64,000 bases of DNA. It comes from JAGQZY01 sp964588335. GTDB taxonomy: Bacteria; Bdellovibrionota; Bdellovibrionia; Bdellovibrionales; JAGQZY01. Below the pieces are notes generated by a model that saw nothing but the letters and a program-made list of their open reading frames with translations, was not told the DNA's origin and searched no databases. Shown here one piece after another: positions 44,712 through 52,979 of this stretch; within the stretch, counting starts at the first letter, position 1, and the number at the start of each line of letters is the position of its first letter. The translations under genes and the position numbers were made by a program. The stretch is from assembly GCA_964588335.1 (NCBI GenBank), contig CAZPOV010000018.1:3269-67268 (forward strand), written 5' to 3'.

Positions 44712-45902
44712 ATGCGCCAATTACTACTTTTTTTATCACTGCTTGTGACCGTTGCAACACAAGCGCAAAACCTCAGTACAGTTGTTATGGAGGAGAAACT
44801 ATCAGAGAACCCTAACTACGTGTTTTCGAACACGTCAATCGATGGGCTATTAACGCTTGTCGGGTACGGATACGATGCGAGTCGGGTTGCCACTCTCGAG
44901 CAGTATTGGAATTCCGTCAGTCTGGATCAGAAAAGCCAGAAAATTCTTGGATTGAATCGTGATGAGGAGGGGTTGATCGTTTCGGTAAATAATCAAGTCT
45001 GGCTCAATGATCAGTTTCAGTTCTTGCCGCAGTATGTTTCAGCGTTAGATTTCAATTTTGGTATTTCCCCTCAACTGATGGATGTCAGTCAACCCACCCT
45101 TGTAGCCGATGAAGTGAACCAATGGGCTTCTAACAATACCAACGAGTTAATCAAGAAAGTTTTGCGTCCCGATCAAGTGAGTGGTGACACCGTTTCAATT
45201 TTGGCAAATGCTGTGTACTTCAAAGGTGAATGGGAAGAGTCTTTTGATGCTGAACAGACCGTGGAGGCTCCGTTTTACGGCGTCGGCGATGTTAGCATGA
45301 TGACGAAACAATCGTCGGGCGGACTCTACGTGCCTTTAATGGCCTATATGAACCCGACGGACGGAGTGCTGATTGTTGAATTGCCATTTAAAGGTGAGAC
45401 CCATTCTTTGGTGATCGCCATGCCGGCAAAAATGATGGAAAACAATTCCTCATATGATTACGTCTACGATTCGACAGCTATGGACGTAAATTCAGTCTTT
45501 GCAAACTATATTGCCAACGGTCGAGCCTTTGATGACCTTTATAATTATGGGATGACCCAGGATTACGAAAAATTTCAAATGCCAAAATTTGAGATTGAGA
45601 CGGAGATAAATAACATTGAGAAAAAATTGGCTGATCTCGGCTTGGCAACGCTGTTCGATAAGGGAGCACTGTCGAATATGGTTGATGATCCTCGAGCTGA
45701 GCTTTCAAAAGTTTTTCAGAAAGCCAAGATTATTATAAACGAAAAAGGTGGCGAGGCTGCTGCCGTTTCTGTTGGAATTGTCACAACTGAATCTTTTGTC
45801 ATGCCACAGGGTGAGCTCCTTGTGAATGGTCCTTTCGCGTTCGCGATTCGCGATAAACAATCGGAAGAAACCCTGTTTGAGGGCGTTGTAACAGAGCCCT
45901 GA
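44712..45902 (+). CDS. Secreted serpin (serine protease inhibitor)
   Basis: Serpins trap serine or cysteine proteases through a cleavable reactive centre loop. After a signal peptide (1-19, ending TQA) this 396-residue protein shows serpin core motifs: SILANAVYFKGEWEESF (strand 3A) and LIVELPFKG, and FEIETEINN near residue 293. The hinge reads NEKGGEAAA, with P17 Glu344 and small residues at P12-P10, as inhibitory serpins need, but Gly at P14 instead of Thr/Ser. Counting 17 from P17 places P1 at Glu360 and P1' at Ser361, suggesting a Glu-specific target. A terminator follows at once; AAAGGAG precedes the ATG. Confidence 0.93.
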   Translation: MRQLLLFLSLLVTVATQAQNLSTVVMEEKLSENPNYVFSNTSIDGLLTLVGYGYDASRVATLEQYWNSVSLDQKSQKILGLNRDEEGLIVSVNNQVWLNDQFQFLPQYVSALDFNFGISPQLMDVSQPTLVADEVNQWASNNTNELIKKVLRPDQVSGDTVSILANAVYFKGEWEESFDAEQTVEAPFYGVGDVSMMTKQSSGGLYVPLMAYMNPTDGVLIVELPFKGETHSLVIAMPAKMMENNSSYDYVYDSTAMDVNSVFANYIANGRAFDDLYNYGMTQDYEKFQMPKFEIETEINNIEKKLADLGLATLFDKGALSNMVDDPRAELSKVFQKAKIIINEKGGEAAAVSVGIVTTESFVMPQGELLVNGPFAFAIRDKQSEETLFEGVVTEP

Positions 45903-45930
45903 TAACGACACTTATTTTTTTATGTACAAA

Positions 45931-45959
45931 AACCTCAGTTTACACTGAGGTTTTTTTTT
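45931..45959 (+). terminator. Intrinsic terminator after the serpin gene
   Basis: AACCTCAGT (45931-45939) pairs with ACTGAGGTT (45944-45952) around TTAC, followed by a run of nine T. Confidence 0.93.
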
Positions 45960-46101
45960 GACAAACATTATTGCCTGAAAAGAAGACGGATTGAGACTCT
46001 GTCTATACTAAGTGACTGGTTTTTAAAAAAAACCGAGTCAATGTCTCGAAGCTTTGTCTTTGATCGGTTAGAATTTTGATAAACACAGAGTCTTACCTAT
46101 T

Positions 46102-46512
46102 TTAGAAAAAGCGCGCGTGACGGTAATAATTTCTATTGTAAATTTTCGAAAGCAAGAAGCCTAAGGGTAGGGAAACAATCCAAGGGCTTAATAGCATCAG
46201 TATAAAAGGAAGGCCATGCAAAGCGGTATCAAGGATGGCTCGAATTTCCAAATCTCCGGTTTTAAAGTAGTGAAGTCCCTGGGGAGCCATGAGCGCGATC
46301 ATAACACCCAAACCAAAACCGATAATCCACTCTAAAATTTCGTCAACTTCTGGACCGAAGCTGCCAAGAAAAAACGCCAAAAGACCCGAGGCGATCCATA
46401 GGTGAACAGTTTCAAGTGGGTAAATAAAAGAGTGAAAGTAACTAAGGGCGAGGCCGTAAAGAAAGACGACAATGAGGTCGCCAATGTTAAAGAATAAATT
46501 GGGTCGTTCCAT
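46102..46512 (-). CDS. EW-family small membrane protein B
   Basis: A 136-residue protein with four transmembrane helices, paralogous to 43894-44301. The Asp12-Leu13 and Glu61-Trp62 positions coincide exactly when translation starts at the ATG at 46512 (GGAG nine bases upstream), which supports that start over the ATG at 46533. The C-terminus SPWIVSLPLGFLLSK then NYYRH matches protein A. Upstream, AACGGCTTGAGA resembles AACGGCTTAAGA before protein A, a possible shared control motif. Function unknown. Confidence 0.75.
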   Translation of the reverse strand: MERPNLFFNIGDLIVVFLYGLALSYFHSFIYPLETVHLWIASGLLAFFLGSFGPEVDEILEWIIGFGLGVMIALMAPQGLHYFKTGDLEIRAILDTALHGLPFILMLLSPWIVSLPLGFLLSKIYNRNYYRHARFF

Positions 46513-46893
46513 TTCGCTGCTCCGTTTCGCCATTTCTCAAGCCGTTTTGATTTTTACTCCCGTTCTTTTCAAGACAGACTTATCATTGTAAAAAGCAATT
46601 ACCATACCATTTTATAGGTAAACCTAAGCTATTTCATAGGCTTAGGGTGTTTACAAAGCGATAGACTGTCTACAATTAAGGCGTATCAAATTGAGATTGA
46701 TGAAGGATCGTTTGTGAATCATTGCGGCCGAGTCTGAAACGACCATTGAAAGTCTATCGATCGATGAATCTAAAATTTTACAGTTGATGTTTCGACCTTC
46801 GATAAATTGACCGCAACCACTCAAATAGAAGACTTTTTTAAAGCCATGGGAACTGTGGCATCCACTTTTTAAATCTGAGGAGTGGCTATTCAT
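46513..46893. other. Gene-poor region between EW-family B and the DUF2259 gene
   Basis: It holds the upstream region of EW-family B. A minus-strand frame (46651-46893) encodes 80 residues with four cysteines, but its ATG lies at the end of a terminator T-run and its apparent GGAGG is the terminator stem, so I do not call it a gene. Confidence 0.4.
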
Positions 46894-46926
46894 AAAAAAA
46901 CCTCCAACGTGGCATCGGAGGTTTTT
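46894..46926 (-). terminator. Intrinsic terminator after the DUF2259 gene
   Basis: AAACCTCC (46898-46905) pairs with GGAGGTTT (46917-46924) across an 11-base loop, and the minus strand continues with seven T. It ends the transcript of the gene at 46955. Confidence 0.88.
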
Positions 46927-46954
46927 CACTTCGTCTTTTTCTATTGGTCGAAAG

Positions 46955-47719
46955 TTAAAAGTACTGAATATTGAAGGGCATAGTGATGAAGCTGGTGTCT
47001 GGGCCTTCGAATCCAAAATTATTGTAAGACACTAAAACAACAACTTGATCGCCAAAAGCAAAGGCGGAGTTCAAGCTATAATCGTAAGGGCACCAACGAG
47101 AGAATGGAACCCGTTTGTCTTCATGAAGCACCTGAGTGCTAGTGTAAGAATCAAAACCAAAAGCTCGCACACTGTAACCCAAAAATGAGTTTTCAGCCGG
47201 GTAAGCTGAGGTTTCCGCAATATCAAAAGAAAAGGCTTTACAGGTTTCGAAACGTTCTTTCAGAGCGTCAGCCTTGATGTACGGATCGTTTTCCATATTG
47301 ACGGCCATTTTAGACAGGATCATCCCAATGTATTTTCCTTTGTAATTCATCGTCGAAATACGAGGAGCCACACTGATATGAAGGACTTCACCGTTGCTGT
47401 CTTTAATGCCATAATTATTCAGCATAGCTTCGGCGTCGTTCTGAGCGCCTTCAACCCAAACAGTGAAAGCTGGTAATACCACGCCTTCGGCTTCAGGTTC
47501 GGCAATGATTTTCTCTTGGGAGTCGACGTATTTGTCATCTTCGACATCCAATATGCGAATCATAGAATAGTGGCCGCCTGATCCGTCCATGAGAATCGCT
47601 TCTTGAAAAGCCATGTAACGACCATCGTCAGAAAAGCCGAGAAAATTGATGAAAGATGTGTCTTCTGCGAAACCGAAGGATGAGGTCAGCAGGGCTATTA
47701 TAAAAATAATATTTTTCAT
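46955..47719 (-). CDS. Secreted DUF2259-like protein
   Basis: The 254-residue product has a signal peptide (1-18, ending GFA) and begins its mature part with FINFLGFSDDGRYMAFQE, which resembles DUF2259 (FIGFSxDGxYxAFEE), and continues DGSGGHYSMIRILDVE. DUF2259 proteins are predicted secreted beta-rich proteins, perhaps propeller-like, without known role. Two cysteines (about 159 and 220) may pair. AAGGAG precedes the ATG. It closes the accessory block that contains the serpin and the EW family. Confidence 0.75.
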   Translation of the reverse strand: MKNIIFIIALLTSSFGFAEDTSFINFLGFSDDGRYMAFQEAILMDGSGGHYSMIRILDVEDDKYVDSQEKIIAEPEAEGVVLPAFTVWVEGAQNDAEAMLNNYGIKDSNGEVLHISVAPRISTMNYKGKYIGMILSKMAVNMENDPYIKADALKERFETCKAFSFDIAETSAYPAENSFLGYSVRAFGFDSYTSTQVLHEDKRVPFSRWCPYDYSLNSAFAFGDQVVVLVSYNNFGFEGPDTSFITMPFNIQYF

Positions 47720-47859
47720 GTTTAAGCTCCTTTGTTTTATCTATGACAAGGAGCTTAGTGGATTCGCCGAACATTCGCTAATAGAATTCTTTGGCTGAAA
47801 ATATTGCAACCGACGCCTTCCCAAAACGCGAAAAAAAGATCCCTTTTTACGAGGTTTAA

Positions 47860-49032
47860 TTACAATATAGAGTCGACAAATTCCGTTGAGTTAAAGGGTC
47901 GTAAATCCTCTATCTTTTCGCCAACGCCGATCATTTTAATGGGCAATTTATGTTCACAGGCAATACCAACGGCAACGCCGCCTTTGGCCGAGCCGTCCAT
48001 TTTTGTTAAAATCACACCGCTGACTCCCAGAGCCTGGTGAAACTGCTCGGTTTGCATCAAGGCGTTTTGGCCAGAATTAGCATCGAGAACCAAGATGGTT
48101 TCGTGAGGCGTGCCTTCAAGAGCTTTATTCATCACACGTTTCATTTTTTTAAGCTCTTCCATCAGATTCTTCTGAGTGTGCAAGCGACCGGCAGTATCAA
48201 TAATGATGAGGTCAAAGCCTTTACTTTCACCCTTTTTGACGGCGTCAAATGCCACCGCACTTGGGTCTTTAAGACCTTCCGGGCTAAAAATTTCAACCTC
48301 GGCTCGTGTCGCCCAGACTTTTAATTGCTCATCGGCGGCGGCCCGAAAAGTGTCGCCCGCGGCAATCAGAACTCTTTTGCCTTTGGCCACCTGTTGACTG
48401 GCAAGCTTACCAATCGTGGTTGTCTTACCCGCTCCGTTGACTCCAACAACCATCCAGACCGTGGTTTTCTGGCCGGGCTGGGTGTCCAGCTCACTGGTCT
48501 TGACCGAAGCGAAAATGGTATTGAGTTCTTGTTTCAGGGACTGGTGCAGAGACTCCACACTCATGGAACTGTTTTGCATTTGCGCGGTGACGTTGGTGAT
48601 TAAGTGGTCGACGGTTTTGGGGCCTAAATCGCTGGTGTAAAGAGCCTCTTCAAGATCTTCTATTTCGTTGGAACCGATGGAGGGTTTGCCCGAAAATTGA
48701 CTCTTTAGTTTTCCCCAAAATCCGGCTCGTGTTCTCGACAGGGCGTCCTCAAGGGACTTGAGTTGCTTTCGATCCTTTGGAATTTTCTCCGTTGGTTTTT
48801 CAATGACCGGCTCTTCAACACTCGGTTTGTCGGTGTCCGGTTGACTTGGAATTTGAAACTCTTCAGTGTCGGCGAGGGGATCCTTGCGATTGTCGATTTT
48901 TTTCGGAGTCGGAGGCGGCATTTCAACCGATTTTGGCTGACTGGGTTTACGGTAAAAATAGTAACCAACCCCGACGCCACTGAGGCCGACAACACCTGAT
49001 ACAATATAAATCAGCAGTTCCATTTCAATCAT
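47860..49032 (-). CDS. ftsY: Signal recognition particle receptor FtsY
   Basis: FtsY is the SRP receptor GTPase that hands ribosome-nascent chains to the translocon. The NG domain is complete: GVNGAGKTTTIGKL (G1), DTFRAAADEQL (G2 region), DTAGRLHTQ (G3), TKMDGSAKGG (G4). The N-terminus is unusual in carrying a transmembrane helix (about 4-24, then FYRKPS) and a short Pro/Lys/Glu-rich linker instead of the long acidic A domain of E. coli. Start at the ATG 49032 with AGAGG upstream. GTG at 49038 is possible. Confidence 0.95.
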   Translation of the reverse strand: MIEMELLIYIVSGVVGLSGVGVGYYFYRKPSQPKSVEMPPPTPKKIDNRKDPLADTEEFQIPSQPDTDKPSVEEPVIEKPTEKIPKDRKQLKSLEDALSRTRAGFWGKLKSQFSGKPSIGSNEIEDLEEALYTSDLGPKTVDHLITNVTAQMQNSSMSVESLHQSLKQELNTIFASVKTSELDTQPGQKTTVWMVVGVNGAGKTTTIGKLASQQVAKGKRVLIAAGDTFRAAADEQLKVWATRAEVEIFSPEGLKDPSAVAFDAVKKGESKGFDLIIIDTAGRLHTQKNLMEELKKMKRVMNKALEGTPHETILVLDANSGQNALMQTEQFHQALGVSGVILTKMDGSAKGGVAVGIACEHKLPIKMIGVGEKIEDLRPFNSTEFVDSIL

Positions 49033-49070
49033 AAGCACCTCTTAAAACTGGATGCTGCGATATACCTCGG

Positions 49071-50540
49071 TCACTGACAGACGGCAAGGGATGTGGCCGC
49101 ATGATTCACGCCAGCTGAAATCAGAGCCCTAGGCGGATGCGGCGGCTCAGGAGTTTGTCGATTGACCCCCAGTCTGTAAACCTCGGGGTTTTCTCGATCT
49201 TGGAAAATCTGGACAGCCACGGGTGCTACGGTGAAAGTCACTGAAATCTGTCGTGAAGCCGTCTCTTGGACGCGTAAACGGATGAGCGGCATTTGAGTGA
49301 AAACCTCAAGGCCCTGGGTTCGATCAGGGCGACTGTCTGGACGTAAACAGCGTGGGGTGACCTGAACCAGAGTTTCAAAGAAAGTGCGTTTTGCCGCTGG
49401 TCCCAAAGTATTGGAACGAAGGCTCATAATGCGCTCCCATTTCGCTAGGAGGTGAACTGTGCCATCCCCTTGCTCCATTTTATTTGCATCAATGGGGTCC
49501 CACACGATCGGATGATTGTCTCCCAGAATTTGTTCCACCCTGTCTTTGATCTCTTCATTTTTGGCTTGCAAGGCTTCGATGATCAAGCGCTCTTTTAAGC
49601 TTTGATGGTGAGAGGGGTCGAAGCCACAAGACTCAGGCTCCTCGCCGTCGTTGGGAAGGCAGACAAAGGGACTCGCCACCACCGATCGGCTGACAATGAT
49701 TTCTTCTTGGTTGATCTGAGTGTCATGAATATGGGAAAGGGCGGCGACGGGCCGATAGCCCTGGTCCGTAGCTTTGAACAGCAAGCTTCCAGAAAAGCCC
49801 TTGGTGATATCTTGACTACAATCCAAAAGAGCGATGGGGCTGATGTCAGAGTTGTACTCGGGAACCGCCAAGGTGTTTTGCCGACTGGTACAGGTGATTT
49901 TTTGCAAGATCAGTTCCATGGAATCTTGATCCTGTAGGGGTACAAACGCCAACAGTTCTTGCTGATCAGGAACAGGGCTGGGCTCCATTTCAATGAACCG
50001 CTCGGGAAAGCTTTGCTTTAATTGAATAATGGCCCAATCGGGCTGAGGCTCCTCAATGGCAAGATCAGCGACCGGTGCTGAGAAAGAGACAATTTTTTCA
50101 CAACCCACACGCTCTATGCGAAGGGCACTTTGGGTTTGCGGTAAGATCACCTGAATTCGATTTTCACAGCTTTGTTCCGCTACCAATAAATCGTCTGGAA
50201 TGCAGTGGCGACTGGTTAAAAATTGATTCTCACTGATCAAGCCGCCAAAACAGCTGGAGGTGATCTGCACGGGTTTTGGCTGGGTTGCGTCCACTGTCAT
50301 AGCAAACAACTGTCCCACTGAGGCCGGACAATCGGCACAATCAAATTGATAACGGGGCAAATTGTCTTCCACTTCACCCCAGTGAAAGAAAGCCGGTTTC
50401 AAAGCCTGTTGATAGCGTTGGATTTGTTGTTGATTTAAAGATTCGGTACTGGGCAGGGCACTGTTTTCAGGTGAGGGGCTCGGACCGCAAGCCACCAATA
50501 GCGCAAGTAAAACAAAGAGAAACGCACTCAATATCTTCAC
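49071..50540 (-). CDS. Trypsin-like serine protease lipoprotein
   Basis: A lipobox LVAC gives lipidated Cys18. A chymotrypsin-type fold is indicated by His112 in LTSRHCIP (with Cys97/Cys113 in the classic disulfide position), Asp168 in PDWAIIQL and Ser250 in KGFSGSLLF. The nucleophile box is GFSGS rather than GDSGG, so activity may be altered or lost. The last 170 residues form an additional helix/beta region. The GTG start lacks a clear Shine-Dalgarno. The 489-residue protein probably faces the periplasm or surface. Confidence 0.75.
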   Translation of the reverse strand: MKILSAFLFVLLALLVACGPSPSPENSALPSTESLNQQQIQRYQQALKPAFFHWGEVEDNLPRYQFDCADCPASVGQLFAMTVDATQPKPVQITSSCFGGLISENQFLTSRHCIPDDLLVAEQSCENRIQVILPQTQSALRIERVGCEKIVSFSAPVADLAIEEPQPDWAIIQLKQSFPERFIEMEPSPVPDQQELLAFVPLQDQDSMELILQKITCTSRQNTLAVPEYNSDISPIALLDCSQDITKGFSGSLLFKATDQGYRPVAALSHIHDTQINQEEIIVSRSVVASPFVCLPNDGEEPESCGFDPSHHQSLKERLIIEALQAKNEEIKDRVEQILGDNHPIVWDPIDANKMEQGDGTVHLLAKWERIMSLRSNTLGPAAKRTFFETLVQVTPRCLRPDSRPDRTQGLEVFTQMPLIRLRVQETASRQISVTFTVAPVAVQIFQDRENPEVYRLGVNRQTPEPPHPPRALISAGVNHAATSLAVCQ

Positions 50541-50807
50541 ATCGCAATTATATTGTTATATCCTTAGAAACCACAGCCACCATGAAATTTTCACAGGACT
50601 GTCAAAACCTTTGTCGACACTTTCTTTTCGACCACAATATCAAACCTTTAGAGCCCAAAGAATTTTAAGAATGAGTAAAGAGATCGCACTCTCCAGCAAC
50701 CTTTTTGTCTTTTCTTATTTAAGATGGGATCAAATTTTTATCTTCTTTGAGAATTGGTGTATTGTATCTTTTTTAACTTTTTAAACTATGAATATTGGAG
50801 AGAGTCA

Positions 50808-52001
50808 ATGCGTCCGCTCAGTCCTAAACTCTACGCTTACTATCTTTTGTTCGGTAGTTTGATCCACGTTTGGTATGGGACATTTGGATATTTTTATTAT
50901 CCTCAGCCGGCAGAGCCTTTGGCCGCAAGGTGGCCTGAGGCAATCATTGCGATTGGCTTATCATTATCTATTTTAGTATTCCGTATTTCGCAAAGGGTGG
51001 CAGAATTCATTTTTCTATTTTGTATATGTATGTTCAGTTGGCACTTCTTGTACATCGTGTCTGAGACCCCGTACGGGAACGATTACTTTCAGGGGTTTTC
51101 GTTACTTCTTATTGCTTGTAGTCTAATGCTCTTTAACAAAAAACACCTCTTTTTTTACTTCGTTGTCACGCTTCCAATGGCATTTATTGTTGGTCTTGGA
51201 ATCAAAGGTTATTTTTCAACCGTTACTCAGTTGATGAACTTAGCCTTCATCGGTGTTTTTATTTACGTAGCCTCAATTTTAAAAATAGATCTGTTTGAAG
51301 CCCTCAGTCGGGCGCAGCAAGCTTCTGAATCATCGAAGAGAAAGCTGGAAACGCAGTACAAAATGAACCTTCAAGCCGCTCACGACCTCTCCTCTCCGGT
51401 CTCTGCGATCAATGGGGTGGCTGAAAAGATCAAATATGAAGATCCGAAGCTCTATAAGATGTTGCAATCGTCGGTGGAACGAATCAAAGATATCAGTCGA
51501 GACCTGTTGGCAGAGCATCGCGAGAAACGCGAGCAGGTGGAGTCGGATTTCTTTGATATTGAGAATAACATTTCTCAAATCGTGGCTGACAAAAGGCAAG
51601 AGTACAAGGATATCCCCCATTTCTTTATCATGTACCGAGTGACCGCCCCGGTGATCAATCAGGTGAAAATTCCAAAAACCGAGTTTTATCGAGTGCTCTC
51701 AAACATCATCAACAACAGTATGGACGCCATGCAGAGGCAGACCGAGAAAAGGATTAAAATTGTCATCGACCCGCGCCCGGAAGACGTGTCTTTATTGATC
51801 ACCGACAATGGGGATGGCATCTCCGAAGATCAAGTCGCCCATATTTTTGAAGAGAATGTCAGCTTTAAAGAAGATGGCAACGGCCTGGGGTTGAGTTTTG
51901 CGCGTCAAAAAGTCAGAGAGTGGGGTGGTGAGATCCATTTAAAATCCACCAGTGGCAAGGGCACCACTTTTGAGTTAATCATTCCCTTTTCTTTCAGCTA
52001 A
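50808..52001 (+). CDS. Orphan sensor histidine kinase
   Basis: The first 165 residues form six or seven transmembrane helices; the rest is a HisKA-HATPase kinase. The phospho-acceptor His192 lies in AAHDLSSPVSAI. N box is NIINNSMDA, G1 is DNGDGIS, G2 is GNGLGLSFA. The membrane part resembles 7TM-type sensor domains, ligand unknown. No response regulator lies next door, so its partner is elsewhere. GGAGAG before the ATG at 50808 favours this start over the TTG at 50754. Confidence 0.9.
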   Translation: MRPLSPKLYAYYLLFGSLIHVWYGTFGYFYYPQPAEPLAARWPEAIIAIGLSLSILVFRISQRVAEFIFLFCICMFSWHFLYIVSETPYGNDYFQGFSLLLIACSLMLFNKKHLFFYFVVTLPMAFIVGLGIKGYFSTVTQLMNLAFIGVFIYVASILKIDLFEALSRAQQASESSKRKLETQYKMNLQAAHDLSSPVSAINGVAEKIKYEDPKLYKMLQSSVERIKDISRDLLAEHREKREQVESDFFDIENNISQIVADKRQEYKDIPHFFIMYRVTAPVINQVKIPKTEFYRVLSNIINNSMDAMQRQTEKRIKIVIDPRPEDVSLLITDNGDGISEDQVAHIFEENVSFKEDGNGLGLSFARQKVREWGGEIHLKSTSGKGTTFELIIPFSFS

Positions 52002-52256
52002 TCCGATGACAATCGATTGAAACGATTGTGCGAGCTGGGGCGAACTGTGATCTCCTGGGAATCCGCTTAGGACCAGGCCTCCCTGAAAGGCAGGGAGACT
52101 CTTGTAGAATTCTCATTGTTGAAAAGTAAGAAGTTAACCAAAGGTTTGTCAATTTCTTGGACGTCCCTTGATCTTTTTCAATTGTCGCTGTTTTTTTCTT
52201 TGCTCCTCGAAAACCATGTTAGGGTTCTGGAACTTTAAAAACAAAGGAGAACTGTT

Positions 52257-52697
52257 GTGAGAAAAACCCTTCTAACCTTAGCGGTATTACTTGTCGGAAC
52301 CGTGTCCCAGGCGAGTCTTGTCGAAGTCGCAATGAATGCAAAATTGACTAATATAGACGGCGACTTCAAGCAGTGCCTCAATACGAATATGAGCCAACTG
52401 GGAATGCAGAGTTGTGCTGATGTCGCGAATTCAGACTACCGATCAGCTCTCGCTGATATGTCTACGGAATTGGTGTCTTCTTTTTCTGATGATGAAAATG
52501 CCGCAGCCAAACTTTCTAAAATGGCAGTGAGTGAACAGAACTGGGCGAACTATGTCACTTCGACTTGTGAGTTTGCAAATATGGATAGTGTTGGTGGCAG
52601 TATTCATAACCTCGACATGGTGATGTGCGAGAATGAGAAGATTGCGGCACGAATTAAAGAATTGATTTCTATTTATAACAATTTTCTTAATCAGTAA
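52257..52697 (+). CDS. Secreted hypothetical protein (146 aa)
   Basis: The GTG start is preceded by AAGGAG. A signal peptide (about 1-20, ending SQA) leads to a helical mature protein with four cysteines (in FKQCLN, QSCADV, STCEFAN and MVMCENE), which could form two disulfides. I do not recognise the family. It stands alone, with terminators on its 3' side. Confidence 0.7.
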   Translation: MRKTLLTLAVLLVGTVSQASLVEVAMNAKLTNIDGDFKQCLNTNMSQLGMQSCADVANSDYRSALADMSTELVSSFSDDENAAAKLSKMAVSEQNWANYVTSTCEFANMDSVGGSIHNLDMVMCENEKIAARIKELISIYNNFLNQ

Positions 52698-52720
52698 GTG
52701 AGTTATTAGCCCTTACATTT

Positions 52721-52758
52721 GAAAGCCCAGCCTTGCTGGCAGGGCTTTCATAATTTTA
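52721..52758 (+). terminator. Stem-loop after the 146-aa gene
   Basis: GAAAGCCC (52721-52728) pairs with GGGCTTTC (52742-52749), with GCC/GGC inside beyond an A-A mismatch, then ATAATTTTAA. A plausible terminator with a weak T-run. Confidence 0.7.
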
Positions 52759-52793
52759 AAAGATGAATTGAATTTATTAATCAGGATCAAGAA

Positions 52794-52819
52794 GGAAACA
52801 GAGTCTGTTTCCTTTTTTT
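52794..52819 (+). terminator. Second intrinsic terminator in the same gap
   Basis: GGAAACA (52794-52800) pairs with TGTTTCC (52806-52812) around GAGTC, followed by seven T. It is stronger than the first hairpin; two terminators in tandem suggest a highly expressed upstream gene or a second small transcript. Confidence 0.88.
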
Positions 52820-52979
52820 AGTTGTTTGATGGCACGATGAAACTTCAGTCAGCCCTCTTAAGTCTGCCGAGTGAGAACTCTTTAGGACGCCCTTTTTCAT
52901 TTTTTATAGGCCCTTTCTGAATCAAGCTTTAAGCGGTCAGTGGGGTTGTTAATTCTCAACCCCATTTGGTTTTGAAAAT

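Noticed and set aside
46651..46893. 80-aa Cys-containing ORF on the minus strand
   Set aside because: Its start lies at the end of a terminator T-run and its apparent Shine-Dalgarno is the terminator stem.
52077..52094. CTCCCTG/CAGGGAG hairpin after the histidine kinase as a terminator
   Set aside because: No T-run follows on either strand, so it is not called.
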